Program-made: the position numbers and the translations under genes
DNA from: RPQJ01 sp963698735
Lineage (GTDB): Bacteria; Pseudomonadota; Gammaproteobacteria; Steroidobacterales; Steroidobacteraceae
Reading direction: 5' to 3'
Assembly (NCBI GenBank): GCA_963698735.1
Contig: CAVOSA010000032.1
Coordinates: 217,604-281,603 of the forward strand
Length of the DNA stretch: 64,000 nucleotides
The notes under the pieces: model-generated
The model's database searches: none
Told to the model about the DNA's origin: nothing
What the model saw: only the letters and a program-made list of their open reading frames with translations
Shown here: in pieces, positions 44,387 through 54,679 of the stretch
How positions within the stretch are numbered: the stretch's first letter is position 1
Layout: each line of letters opens with the position of its first letter

Positions 44387-44606
44387 GCACGTGGAGCCAG
44401 TTCCGGTCTTCCTGCGCGCCCCGAGGTCTCGCGCGCTTCGTGAATCGCGCGGAGGAACCGCACGATTCACGGCGAACCTTGCTCGAGCGGGTGTTCGGCG
44501 ATGGTGCCAGCGGCTGGTCGGATGGACTGGAGCCGCCTCACACCAACGCTCGAGCTGCGGCGCTCAACACGGGGCGCGCAGGAAGACCGGAACTGGCTCC
44601 ACGTGC
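44387..44606 (+). repeat. family-2 long palindrome, copy G
   Basis: Outer stem P1 pairs 44387-44423 with 44570-44606: 37 bp without a mismatch. Inner hairpin P2 pairs CGTGAATCG (44439-44447) with CGATTCACG (44463-44471) and extends through GCGG/CCGC to an AGGAA loop. Inner hairpin P3 pairs GCTCGAGCG-GGTGT (44481-44494) with ACACC-AACGCTCGAGC (44540-44555). The joining segments AGGTCTC, GGCGAACCTTGC and CTGCGGCG are shared with the other copies. Confidence 0.85.
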
Positions 44607-44642
44607 TCTCGCGCCCGCGTCACTGCAACGTCACGACTCGCC

Positions 44643-44847
44643 GTTGCTACAGGTCCATGCTTCCTCCGCGCTCCGTGTCGGACGCCGCAGCTCGAGCGCA
44701 GGAGCGAAGCGGCACTGCGGCCTGGTCGCTACTCTGCTGACACCATCGCTTCGCTCCCGCTCGAGCAAGGTTCGCCGCAAACGAACTTGTTCGTTTGCGA
44801 TGCGCGGGAGACTTCGGAGCGCGGAGGAAGCACGGACCGGTGGCAAC
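44643..44847 (-). repeat. family-2 long palindrome, copy H, inverted
   Basis: P1 pairs 44643-44675 with 44815-44847 (33 bp, three mismatches). P2 is a perfect 11-bp hairpin at 44776-44799 (arm CGCAAACGAAC), unrelated in sequence to P2 of copy G. P3 pairs 44690-44711 with 44747-44766 (arm GCTCGAGCGCAGGAGCGAAG, 2-base gap). On the minus strand the joining segments AAGTCTC, GGCGAACCTTGC and GCTCGAGCTGCGGCG match copies F and G. Confidence 0.85.
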
Positions 44848-44886
44848 GCGAGGCGCTGCAACTGACTCGCCCGGCCTGATGGGCGA

Positions 44887-44916
44887 CCTCTCCCGGTGGC
44901 GCGGGAAGGGTGAGGG
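44887..44916. repeat. CCTCTCCCGG palindrome abutting the gspF stop
   Basis: CCTCTCCCGGTGGCGCGGGA then AGGGTGAGGG, immediately 3' of gspF. Confidence 0.7.
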
Positions 44917-46155
44917 CTACTTGACGAGCTCGTTCAGCTGGAAGATCGGCAGCAGCATCGCCAGCACGATCACCAGCACCAGGCCGCCCATCACCAGGAT
45001 CATCAGCGGCCCGAGCAATCCAACCAGGGCCTGCAGCAGCGAATCCAGCTCGCGCTCCTGGTGCTGTGCCGCGCGGTCCAGCAACGTATCGAGTTCGCCA
45101 CTCGACTCGCCACTCGAAATCAGGTGGATCATCATCGGCGGGAACAGCCGGCTCTGGCCGAGCGATTTGCCGATCGGCGCGCCTTCGCGCACGCGCACCG
45201 CGGCATCCGTCACCGCGGCCTTCATCGGCAGGTTGGTGACGACCTCGCCGGAGATGCGCAGGGCTTCGAGCACCGGCACGGTGCTGGCGGTGAGCGTGCT
45301 CAGCGTGCGCGCAAAGCGGGCCGTGTTGGAGCCACGGACGATCTTGCCGATCAGCGGCAAGGTCAGCAGGAGATCGTGCCAGCGCCGGCGGTTCGACTCG
45401 ACCCGGAGCCAGCGTGAGAACAGCCAGAGGCCCAGGCCGATGCCGATGAACAGGAACAGGCCGTAGGACCGCATGAAGTCGCTGCCCGCGATGAGTGCCT
45501 GAGTCAGCAAGGGCAGTTCGGCCTCGCTGTTGCGGAACACCTCGACGACCTTGGGCACGACCGACACGAGCAGGAAGAACACGATCGCGACGCAGACGAT
45601 GAACAGCATCACCGGGTAGAGCAGGGCGCCGAGCGTACGACTGCGCAGTGCCTCGCGATTCTCGGTGTAGTCCGCGAGCCTTTCGAGCACCGCATCGAGG
45701 TGGCCCGACTGTTCGCTGGCCGACACGGTGGCCCGATAGAGCTCCGGAAAACTGTTCGGAAACTCCCCGAGACTGTCGGCGAGCGTGTAGCCCTCCATGA
45801 CCTTGGAGCGCACGCCGAGCAGGGTATTGCGGATCTTGGGTTTGTCGGTCTGCTGCGACACGGCGAGCAGCGACTCTTCGAGCGGCAGGGCGGACTTCAC
45901 CAGCGTCGCCAGCTGGCGGGTGACGAGCGAGAGGTCCGACGCGCTCATGCCCCGCTGGAACTTGAATGAAAGCCCGCGCCCGGCGCCGCGCCCGGCGGCG
46001 GCCTGCTTCTGCTCGCCGACCACCTCGGTGACCGCGACCGGCAGCAGCGCCTGCTCGCGCAGCATTTGCCGGACCTGGCGCGCGTTGTCGCCTTCGAGAA
46101 CGCCCTTGCGCTCCCGGCCGCCCGCATCGACTGCTACGTACTCGAAGGCACTCAT
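44917..46155 (-). CDS. gspF: type II secretion inner-membrane protein GspF
   Basis: Platform protein of the type II secretion system, 412 residues. Two T2SSF repeats (about 75-195 and 280-400), three membrane helices (LYPVMLFIVCVAIVFFLLV, LFLFIGIGLGLWLF and a C-terminal VMGGLVLVIVLAMLLPIF). YRATVSASEQSGHL and LISSGESSGELD are the two family motifs. It starts nine bases after gspE. Confidence 0.95.
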   Translation of the reverse strand: MSAFEYVAVDAGGRERKGVLEGDNARQVRQMLREQALLPVAVTEVVGEQKQAAAGRGAGRGLSFKFQRGMSASDLSLVTRQLATLVKSALPLEESLLAVSQQTDKPKIRNTLLGVRSKVMEGYTLADSLGEFPNSFPELYRATVSASEQSGHLDAVLERLADYTENREALRSRTLGALLYPVMLFIVCVAIVFFLLVSVVPKVVEVFRNSEAELPLLTQALIAGSDFMRSYGLFLFIGIGLGLWLFSRWLRVESNRRRWHDLLLTLPLIGKIVRGSNTARFARTLSTLTASTVPVLEALRISGEVVTNLPMKAAVTDAAVRVREGAPIGKSLGQSRLFPPMMIHLISSGESSGELDTLLDRAAQHQERELDSLLQALVGLLGPLMILVMGGLVLVIVLAMLLPIFQLNELVK

Positions 46156-46164
46156 GCTGCGGCG

Positions 46165-47688
46165 TCAGTCCTCGCGCGTGACCTTGAGGACTTCCTCGAT
46201 GGTCGTGACGCCTGCGAGCACCTTGGCGCGCCCGTCGTCGCGGATACCTGGCGTGCGCATGCGCGCGTAACGTTCGAGGTCCAGCTCGGAAGCGCCGTCG
46301 TGGATCATCGCGCGCATGTGCTCGTCGATGATGACGAGTTCATAGATGCCCGTGCGGCCGCGGTAGCCGCCGCTCGGGTCGCGCGGGTTCGGGCGATAGA
46401 GCGTGGGCGACGGCGCGCCGTCCGGCAGGTTGAGGAGGCGGCGCTCGTACTCGCCGGCGGTATAGGCCTCGCGCGTGGCGGGATTCAGCACTCGCACCAG
46501 GCGCTGGGCCAGCACGCCGACGACGCTTGACGCCAGCAGGAACGGCTCGATGCCCATGTCGCGCAGGCGCGTGACGGCGCCGACGGCGGTGTTGGTGTGC
46601 AGCGTCGAGAGCACGAGGTGGCCGGTCAGGCTCGACTGCACCGCGATCTGCGCAGTCTCGAGGTCGCGGATTTCGCCGACCATCACCACGTCGGGGTCCT
46701 GGCGCAGGATTGCACGCAGGCCGCGGGCGAACGTCATTTCGACGCGGGTGTTGACCTGCGTCTGGCCGATGCCGTCGATGTAGTACTCGATCGGGTCCTC
46801 GACCGTCATGATGTTGCGCGTGCGGTCGTTGATGCGATCGAGCGCCGCGTACAGCGTCGTGGTCTTGCCGGAGCCGGTCGGGCCCGTGACCAGCAGGATG
46901 CCGTTCGGCTTGTGGATCAGCTCGTCGATGTGGCCCTGGGTGACGCTGTCCATGCCGAGCGAGTTGAGGTCGAGACGGCCGGCCTGCTTGTCCAGCAAGC
47001 GCAGCACGACGCGCTCGCCGTGGCCTGCGGGGATGGTCGAGACGCGAACGTCGACCGCCCGGCCGGCAATGCGCAGCGAGATGCGGCCGTCCTGCGGCAG
47101 GCGCTTCTCGGCGATGTCGAGCCGGGACATGACCTTGATGCGCGACACGATCAGCGGCGCGACCGCGCGCTTGGTCTGCAGCACTTCGCGCAGCACCCCG
47201 TCGACGCGGAAACGGATCACGAGCCTGTTCTCGAACGGCTCGACGTGGATGTCAGACGCGTTTTCCTTCACGGCCTGCGTGAGCAGCGCGTTGATCAGGC
47301 GGATGACCGGAGCTTCGTCCTCGCTCTCGAGCAGGTCCGACTGTTCCGGGATGTCCTGGGCGAGGTTGGCGAGGTCGGTTTCTTCATCGAGGCCGCCCAT
47401 GGCGTCCATGGTCGTGCCCGAGCCCGCCTCGTACGCCTCGCGCAGCAGCAGGTCGAAGCGCTCGACGTTCACGCGCTCGAGCTTGAGCGGGCGCCGCAGG
47501 TGCCGACGCACTTCGGCCAGCGCGAGTGGCGACGCGCCGTCGCGAACCACGACGTCGGCGCTGTCCTCCGCAATGTCGCGGACGAGCACGCCATGCCGCT
47601 TGGCGAAAGCGAACGGCAGCGGGCGGACGGGGTCGGTGACCCTGCCTGCCGCAGCCAGGATCGCTTCGTCGGTCGCCGTCGTGCTCAC
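46165..47688 (-). CDS. gspE: type II secretion ATPase GspE
   Basis: Cytoplasmic hexameric ATPase that powers pseudopilus assembly. 507 residues. Walker A GPTGSGKTTTLYAALD, Asp box and LRAILRQDPDVVMVGEIRD (Walker B), and a His box in LVLSTLHTN are all intact. The region between ARRLVRVLNP-like segment and GYRGRTGIYE, where most GspE proteins have four zinc-binding cysteines, contains no cysteine here. GTG start overlaps the gspD stop. Confidence 0.95.
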   Translation of the reverse strand: MSTTATDEAILAAAGRVTDPVRPLPFAFAKRHGVLVRDIAEDSADVVVRDGASPLALAEVRRHLRRPLKLERVNVERFDLLLREAYEAGSGTTMDAMGGLDEETDLANLAQDIPEQSDLLESEDEAPVIRLINALLTQAVKENASDIHVEPFENRLVIRFRVDGVLREVLQTKRAVAPLIVSRIKVMSRLDIAEKRLPQDGRISLRIAGRAVDVRVSTIPAGHGERVVLRLLDKQAGRLDLNSLGMDSVTQGHIDELIHKPNGILLVTGPTGSGKTTTLYAALDRINDRTRNIMTVEDPIEYYIDGIGQTQVNTRVEMTFARGLRAILRQDPDVVMVGEIRDLETAQIAVQSSLTGHLVLSTLHTNTAVGAVTRLRDMGIEPFLLASSVVGVLAQRLVRVLNPATREAYTAGEYERRLLNLPDGAPSPTLYRPNPRDPSGGYRGRTGIYELVIIDEHMRAMIHDGASELDLERYARMRTPGIRDDGRAKVLAGVTTIEEVLKVTRED

Positions 47689-49898
47689 GGAGTGGTTCCG
47701 GGCGGCGGCGGGGCGGGCGGCGGCACGGTCTGCGGCTGGCCGAACGGTGACGTGGGCGGTGCCGGAGCGACCGGCGCACCGTTGCCCGTCGCCGGGTAGG
47801 CAGCCGTCCCCGAACTCGAGCCTTCCTGGCGCTGGGCCGGGGTCGCATCGGGCGCGACGGCCTGGCGGACCGGGTTCAGCAACTCCGCCGGTACCAGTTG
47901 CTCGAGCGGCGGCAGCGTCGGCTGGCGCTCGCCCGGCATCAGCGGCACGCGGCCATCGTTGCGCTCGAGCTGCTGCTTGCGGATGTAGTTGTACTTGGCG
48001 TTGCTTTCGATGGCGGCGTCGGTGCCGTCGCGCAGGATGCGCGGGCGGATGAAGACCATCAGGTTGGTCTTCACCTTGTCGATGCTGCGCGTCTTGAACA
48101 GCTCGCCGAGGATCGGGATCGAGCCGAGGAAAGGCACCTGCGACTTGCTCTCGCGCACCTCGTCCGAGATCAGGCCGCCGAGCACGATGATGCCGCCGTC
48201 CTCGACCATGACGTTGGTGGTGATGGTGCGCTTGTTGGTGATCAGGTCGTTGGTGCTGACCTGCTGCGAACTCGCAGCGATGCTCGATGCTTCCTGCGAG
48301 ATCTTGAGCAGCACCGAGCTGCCCTCGTTGATCTGCGGCGTGATCTTGAGGATGTTGCCGACTTCCTCGCGCTGGATGGTCTGGAACGGGTTGACCTGGC
48401 CGTTGTTGCCGGGGATGCCCTGGCTCGTGTACTGGCCAGTAACGAACGGCACCTCCTGCGCGATCTTGATCTCGGCCTCTTCGTTGTCGAGCGTGACGAT
48501 CGACGGCGTGGCGATGATGTTGGTGTTGCCGAGGCCGCCGACGGCACGGATCACGGCCGCCCAGCTCGTGCCGCCGTTGACGATCTGGCCGAGGCCCATC
48601 GTCAGGCCGCTCGGCAAGCCCGCAATCGCTTCCGGGTTCAGCACGCCCTGGATGATCTGGCCGATGCCAGTGCCGTCCACGGGCTGGACGAAGCCGCCCG
48701 CCGGCAGCGAGTTGCCGTTGGAGTCCGTATCGGCGATCAACCAGTTCACGCCGAGGTCCATCGCCTTGTCGGCCGACATCTCGACCAGGATCGCCTCCAC
48801 CAGCACCTGCGCGCGGCGGATGTCGAGACGGTCGACGATGGCCATGACCGAGCGCATGACCTTCGGCGGCGCCGTGACCACGAGCGCGTTGGTCTGTGGC
48901 TCGGCCCAGATGGTGACGCTCTTGTCGCCGCCACCCATGCTCGAGAGGGCGGGCGCGGCGCCTGCTGCACCAGCGGCACCGGTCGGCATCGTCGCCGCGG
49001 CAATGCCCTGGATCTGTTCGCGCAGTTTCTGCGAGAGCTTTTCGGCGTCCGCATAGCGGAGGTAGCGCACCTGTGTGTCGCCGCCCGACTGCAGCGGCGT
49101 GTCGAGGTGCGCGACCAGCGTCTTGAGACGCAGGCGCTGGGAGTTTTCGCCGCTGATCAGCACGCTGTTGGTGCGCTCGTCGGCGATGACCTTCACCTGC
49201 GGCATGCCGGCGCCTTCGCCTGCGGCGCCGGCGCCCGTGTAGAGGCTGTTGACGATGCGCACGACTTCCGCGGCACTGGCGTGCTGCAGCTGAACGACGT
49301 CCACCGCCTCGTCACCCTGCTGGTCGATGCGCTGGATGATGCGCATCACCCGGCTCACGTTGGAGGCGCGGTCCGAGATGATCAACATGTTCGAGGCCGG
49401 GTAAGCCGCGAGGTGGCCGTACTGAGGGATCAGGGGCCGCAGGATCGGCACCAGCTGCGCCGCACTCACGTTCCTGACCGCGATCACCTGCGTGACGATT
49501 TCGTCCGAAGACGAACTTACGCGGGAGGGCAGGTCGTTGGCAGGCACCTGGCGGGCGTTCGCGTCCGGAATGATCTTGATGGTGTCGCCCGAGGGCACCG
49601 CGACGAAGCCATGCACCTGCAGGATCGACAGGAAGGCTTCATAGAACGCATTGGGCGTCATCGGCGTGGAAGACAGCATCGTCACCTGCGCCTTCACGCG
49701 CGGATCCACGATGAAGTTCTTGCCGGTGACTGCGCTGACCGCCTCGATGATCTGCGCCAGGTCGGCGTCCTTGTAGTTCGGCGTGATCGTGCCTTGCGCC
49801 CAGGCCGCCGCGGGGAGGGTTCCCACTGCCAGCATCAGGGCAAGACCGGTCGCGGCCAGCCGCGTGGAACGTTGGAACAGCTTGAGCTTCATCGTCAC
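47685..49898 (-). CDS. gspD: type II secretion secretin GspD
   Basis: Outer-membrane channel, 737 residues. A signal peptide ends at about AAWA (34), followed by N0 (KDADLAQIIEAVSAVTGKNF) and N1-N3 domains with PASNMLIISDRASNVSRV. The secretin domain (about 375-630) holds VPFVTGQY and VEDGGIIVLGGLISDE. The last 75 residues are Pro/Gly/Ala-rich. A QAAG-like Ala/Gly insert near 315-335 interrupts N3. Confidence 0.95.
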   Translation of the reverse strand: MTMKLKLFQRSTRLAATGLALMLAVGTLPAAAWAQGTITPNYKDADLAQIIEAVSAVTGKNFIVDPRVKAQVTMLSSTPMTPNAFYEAFLSILQVHGFVAVPSGDTIKIIPDANARQVPANDLPSRVSSSSDEIVTQVIAVRNVSAAQLVPILRPLIPQYGHLAAYPASNMLIISDRASNVSRVMRIIQRIDQQGDEAVDVVQLQHASAAEVVRIVNSLYTGAGAAGEGAGMPQVKVIADERTNSVLISGENSQRLRLKTLVAHLDTPLQSGGDTQVRYLRYADAEKLSQKLREQIQGIAAATMPTGAAGAAGAAPALSSMGGGDKSVTIWAEPQTNALVVTAPPKVMRSVMAIVDRLDIRRAQVLVEAILVEMSADKAMDLGVNWLIADTDSNGNSLPAGGFVQPVDGTGIGQIIQGVLNPEAIAGLPSGLTMGLGQIVNGGTSWAAVIRAVGGLGNTNIIATPSIVTLDNEEAEIKIAQEVPFVTGQYTSQGIPGNNGQVNPFQTIQREEVGNILKITPQINEGSSVLLKISQEASSIAASSQQVSTNDLITNKRTITTNVMVEDGGIIVLGGLISDEVRESKSQVPFLGSIPILGELFKTRSIDKVKTNLMVFIRPRILRDGTDAAIESNAKYNYIRKQQLERNDGRVPLMPGERQPTLPPLEQLVPAELLNPVRQAVAPDATPAQRQEGSSSGTAAYPATGNGAPVAPAPPTSPFGQPQTVPPPAPPPPGTTP

Positions 49899-50884
49899 TC
49901 CGCGGAACTGCCGGACTCATCCGGCACTTCATTGACCGGGATCTCCTCCGGCAGGACCGCTGCCGCCGCGGCCGTATCCGCGGCGAGCTGGGCATTGTTC
50001 ACGTTGACCTGGACCGTCGCGCCGTTGCGCTCGACGGTCATGGTGACACTCGAGGCCGTGTTCATGGTCTGCATGACCTCCATGCCGCGCGACGGGTCGT
50101 CGAGCGGCGTGCCGTTGATGGCCGTGACCAGGTCGCCGGGCAGCAGCCCGAGCCGGTTGAACTGGGCCCGGTTGCGACCGGGGTAGATCCGGTAGCCGCG
50201 CTGCTGGCCGTTCGCGAAGACGGGCTGTGGTCGCAGGATATCGGTAATCGCTGCCGGGTTGGTCGCGGCGAGCTCGCGCAACCGGTCGCCGAGCATCTGG
50301 TCCGGCTGACTGGCACCGACCGGCTGCGCGGCGGACATCCCGCCCCCCTGGAACTTCTTCGGCAGCAGCAGCGCCTCGAGCTTTCCGCCCCGGTCGAGAA
50401 TCGCCCGGTCCGGGTACACCGAATGGAGCTTGGTGCCGCCCGTGATCGTCTTGCCCACGGCGTAAACCTTGGCCGAAGCGGAGTTCTCGCCAATGATGGC
50501 GTACCCCAGTGCCGGATCGGTGTTGGCTATGGTGCCGACCAGCACCAGCGGCATCTGCGACGCAGCCACGGCGTTGGGGTCGGTCGAGCCGGCCGCGGGG
50601 GCGTTCGCCTCGCCAAACAGGTGGGCATTGACGATCGAATTCACGTCCACGGTCCGGACCGGCGGCGTTGCGACGGCTGCCGGACCCGTGGCGGCGGCTG
50701 GCGCTGCCGTTTTCCCGGCCCCAAGGAGGGTCCAGGCGAGCTGCACCAGTTGCCAGGCGAGCAGGACGACGAGCAGGGCCGAGACGGCCAGGGGCAGCAT
50801 TTTCTGCCAGCCATCGGACCGGGCGCCCTGTGCGACGGAGGCGATTCGGCCAAAACGCTCGTTCAGGCTCAGGGGCAGTTGCAT
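49895..50884 (-). CDS. gspC: type II secretion protein GspC with C-terminal PDZ
   Basis: Inner-membrane protein linking the platform to the secretin. About 329 residues from the ATG at 50884 (MQLPLSLNERFG). One membrane helix (about 30-50), the periplasmic homology region with LVLVGTIANTDPALGYAIIG, and a PDZ domain (about 215-300, FNRLGLLPGDLVTAINGTPL) before a Glu/Pro-rich tail. The stop overlaps the gspD start. First gene of the gspCDEF operon, divergent from clpS. Confidence 0.92.
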   Translation of the reverse strand: MQLPLSLNERFGRIASVAQGARSDGWQKMLPLAVSALLVVLLAWQLVQLAWTLLGAGKTAAPAAATGPAAVATPPVRTVDVNSIVNAHLFGEANAPAAGSTDPNAVAASQMPLVLVGTIANTDPALGYAIIGENSASAKVYAVGKTITGGTKLHSVYPDRAILDRGGKLEALLLPKKFQGGGMSAAQPVGASQPDQMLGDRLRELAATNPAAITDILRPQPVFANGQQRGYRIYPGRNRAQFNRLGLLPGDLVTAINGTPLDDPSRGMEVMQTMNTASSVTMTVERNGATVQVNVNNAQLAADTAAAAAVLPEEIPVNEVPDESGSSAE

Positions 50885-51044
50885 CAGGTCTCTTGTGTAA
50901 GTGGCCGTCCCGCAAGGCCGTTCCGCGGGATGCGGCATCATACGGACTTGGACGACGTGGCCTCAAGACAGTTGCGCTTCATACGGATGACCGGCTCACG
51001 TTTACGAGGATCGGAAGTGACATCACGAAGTTGCCCCCCGCTGC

Positions 51045-51073
51045 TTGTCAGGGCGGGGGGGTGGCCCTATATA
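51045..51073 (+). promoter_or_regulatory. promoter of clpS
   Basis: -35 TTGTCA (51045-51050), a 17-base spacer and -10 TATATA (51068-51073), 26 bases before the clpS ATG. The spacer is almost pure G and C. Best-formed promoter in the window. Confidence 0.7.
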
Positions 51074-51099
51074 GGACGTTCGATCGGATTGGGCAGGCG

Positions 51100-51417
51100 A
51101 TGAGCGAGGAACATACACAGCAGGGACACGGTCTGATCGTGGAGGAGGCCCGGCCGCAGACCAAGCGGCCGCCCCTCTACCAGGTCGTCCTGCTGAACGA
51201 CGACTACACCCCGATGGAGTTCGTGGTGGACGTCCTGGAACACATTTTCGGCCTGGACCGCACCAGCGCGACGCGGGTGATGCTCGAGGTCCACACCAGG
51301 GGCAAGGGGGTATGCGGCGTGTACACCTTCGAAATCGCGGAAACCAAGGTTGCGCAGGTCACCACCTACGCCCGGCAGCACCAGCACCCATTACTCTGCA
51401 CCATGGAAGAGGCCTGA
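51100..51417 (+). CDS. clpS: ATP-dependent Clp protease adaptor ClpS
   Basis: Delivers N-degron substrates to ClpAP. 105 residues. LLNDDYTPMEFVVDVLEHIF binds the N-terminal residue of substrates, with VHTRGKGVCGVYTFEIAETK following. The N-terminal 25 residues form the extension that engages ClpA. Four bases before clpA. Confidence 0.96.
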   Translation: MSEEHTQQGHGLIVEEARPQTKRPPLYQVVLLNDDYTPMEFVVDVLEHIFGLDRTSATRVMLEVHTRGKGVCGVYTFEIAETKVAQVTTYARQHQHPLLCTMEEA

Positions 51418-51421
51418 AGCC

Positions 51422-53698
<2,277 letters not shown>

Positions 53699-53699
53699 C

Positions 53700-53768
53700 C
53701 TCTCCCGCTACTGCTGGTTGCACCTCTCCCGCTCCGGCGGGAGAGGTCGCCCGGCAGGGCGGGTGAGG
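53700..53768. repeat. two CCTCTCCCGCT palindromic units after clpA
   Basis: A half unit (CCTCTCCCGCTACTGC) is followed by a full one: CCTCTCCCGC, loop TCCG, GCGGGAGAGG, then GGCAGGGCGGGTGAGGGT. The first begins two bases past the clpA stop. Confidence 0.75.
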
Positions 53769-53773
53769 GTTCT

Positions 53774-53911
53774 GGTGTTCCTTGCGGTCTTCTCCCCGGC
53801 GAGCGGAAAGGCAGACACGCTCGCCGGGGAGACGACCGCAAGGAACACCTGACACTCCGCGCCTGAGCGACTTTTCCGCCGGAGCGGAAAAGGTCGCACG
53901 GCGCACGCAGC
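53774..53911 (+). repeat. family-1 palindrome unit D
   Basis: Hairpin 1 pairs 53774-53804 with 53819-53849 (31 bp, one mismatch) around the 14-base loop GGAAAGGCAGACAC. GCGCCTGAGCGA follows, then hairpin 2 (53867-53897, one bulge, arm GCGACTTTTCCGC) and the tail GCACGGCGCACGCAGC (53896-53911). Both stems differ from unit A; loop, link and tail agree. Confidence 0.85.
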
Positions 53912-54078
53912 AGGTAGCGACAGTCGCTCGGATTCGCGCGCAGGCTGATGGAGCGCTGCGGTCCAACATCAGCAGCCGTCGTCGAGGGCAGGGCAGCCTG
54001 GACCTGATGCCCCAATTGGCCCGTCGCAGCGCGCCGCTCCCACCAGGCAGCGAGCGTCCGTTCCCGCACACCCTTTCC

Positions 54079-54248
54079 GGTTGCATGCGCCGTGCGGCTC
54101 GTCGGGCGTGAAGTGTTGCCGCTCTTGCCGCCTTGCGTTTCCGCCCGACGAGTCACTCAGGCGCCGGCAACGGAGGACGGGGTTCCGTTCTGCTTCCGGC
54201 GAGCGTGTCTGCCTTTCCGCTCGCCGGAAGCAGAACGGGACTCCGTCC
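54079..54248 (-). repeat. family-1 palindrome unit E, inverted
   Basis: Hairpin 1 pairs 54175-54204 with 54219-54248 (30 bp, two G-T type differences) around GTGTCTGCCTTTCC. On the minus strand GCGCCTGAGTGA follows, then hairpin 2 (54097-54108 with 54142-54153) and the tail GCACGGCGCATGCAACC. It mirrors unit D. Confidence 0.85.
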
Positions 54249-54297
54249 CTGTCACTCCCGAACGCCGGAAAAGCCTCTCGCTCGGGCCGAAAACGAC

Positions 54298-54318
54298 AAG
54301 GCCGGCAAGGCCGGCCTT
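54298..54318 (-). terminator. rho-independent terminator of infA
   Basis: Nine-bp arms AAGGCCGGC and GCCGGCCTT with a three-base loop, followed on the minus strand by GTCGTTTT, 51 bases past the infA stop. Confidence 0.65.
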
Positions 54319-54369
54319 CTTCAATCCAACGATCCGCCGGCACACGACCGGACGGGTGCAGCAGGACGC

Positions 54370-54588
54370 TCAGCGCCCGCGATAAACGATGCGGCCCTTG
54401 GTCAGGTCGTACGGCGTCATCTCCACCGTCACCGAGTCACCCGTGAGGATCCGGATGTAGTTTTTGCGCATCTTGCCGGAGATGTGAGCAGTGACGACGT
54501 GACCGTTCTGCAACTGCACACGGAACGTCGTGTTGGGCAGCGTCTCGACCACGCGGCCTTCCATCTGGATCGCATCTTCCTTCGACAT
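54370..54588 (-). CDS. infA: translation initiation factor IF-1
   Basis: 72 residues, the standard length: MSKEDAIQMEGRVVETLPNT, NGHVVTAHISGKMRKNYIRI and VEMTPYDLTKGRIVYR. The ATG at 54588 gives the canonical N-terminus. It lies between clpA and aat, the order known from E. coli. Confidence 0.98.
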   Translation of the reverse strand: MSKEDAIQMEGRVVETLPNTTFRVQLQNGHVVTAHISGKMRKNYIRILTGDSVTVEMTPYDLTKGRIVYRGR

Positions 54589-54679
54589 GCACCCTCTCAT
54601 GCACCCCAAAAGCCGCGCGAATTCTGCATAAAGCCCCCCGCGAAAGCAATGAGAATCCGCCCTGCGAAGCGCCCGTTTG

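Larger units (their letters stand above)
44365..44916. other. gene-free space holding two family-2 palindromes
   Basis: 552 bases between the converging yhhQ and gspF. Copy G (44387-44606) and inverted copy H (44643-44847) fill most of it and a CCTCTCCC unit abuts the gspF stop. Frames crossing it encode Arg/Ser-rich products that mirror the palindromes; no gene is called. Confidence 0.8.
53699..54369. other. gene-free space holding CCTCTCCC and family-1 palindromes
   Basis: 671 bases between the converging clpA and infA. From left: two CCTCTCCC units (53700-53768), family-1 unit D (53774-53911), about 167 bases I cannot assign (53912-54078), inverted unit E (54079-54248) and the infA terminator. 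No frame here encodes a recognisable protein. Confidence 0.8.

Noticed and set aside
44391..44879. Open frames in the yhhQ-gspF gap
   Set aside because: Products such as LELRRPTRSA and GRRSSSA recur only because the family-2 joints recur; frames differ between copies and have no start context.
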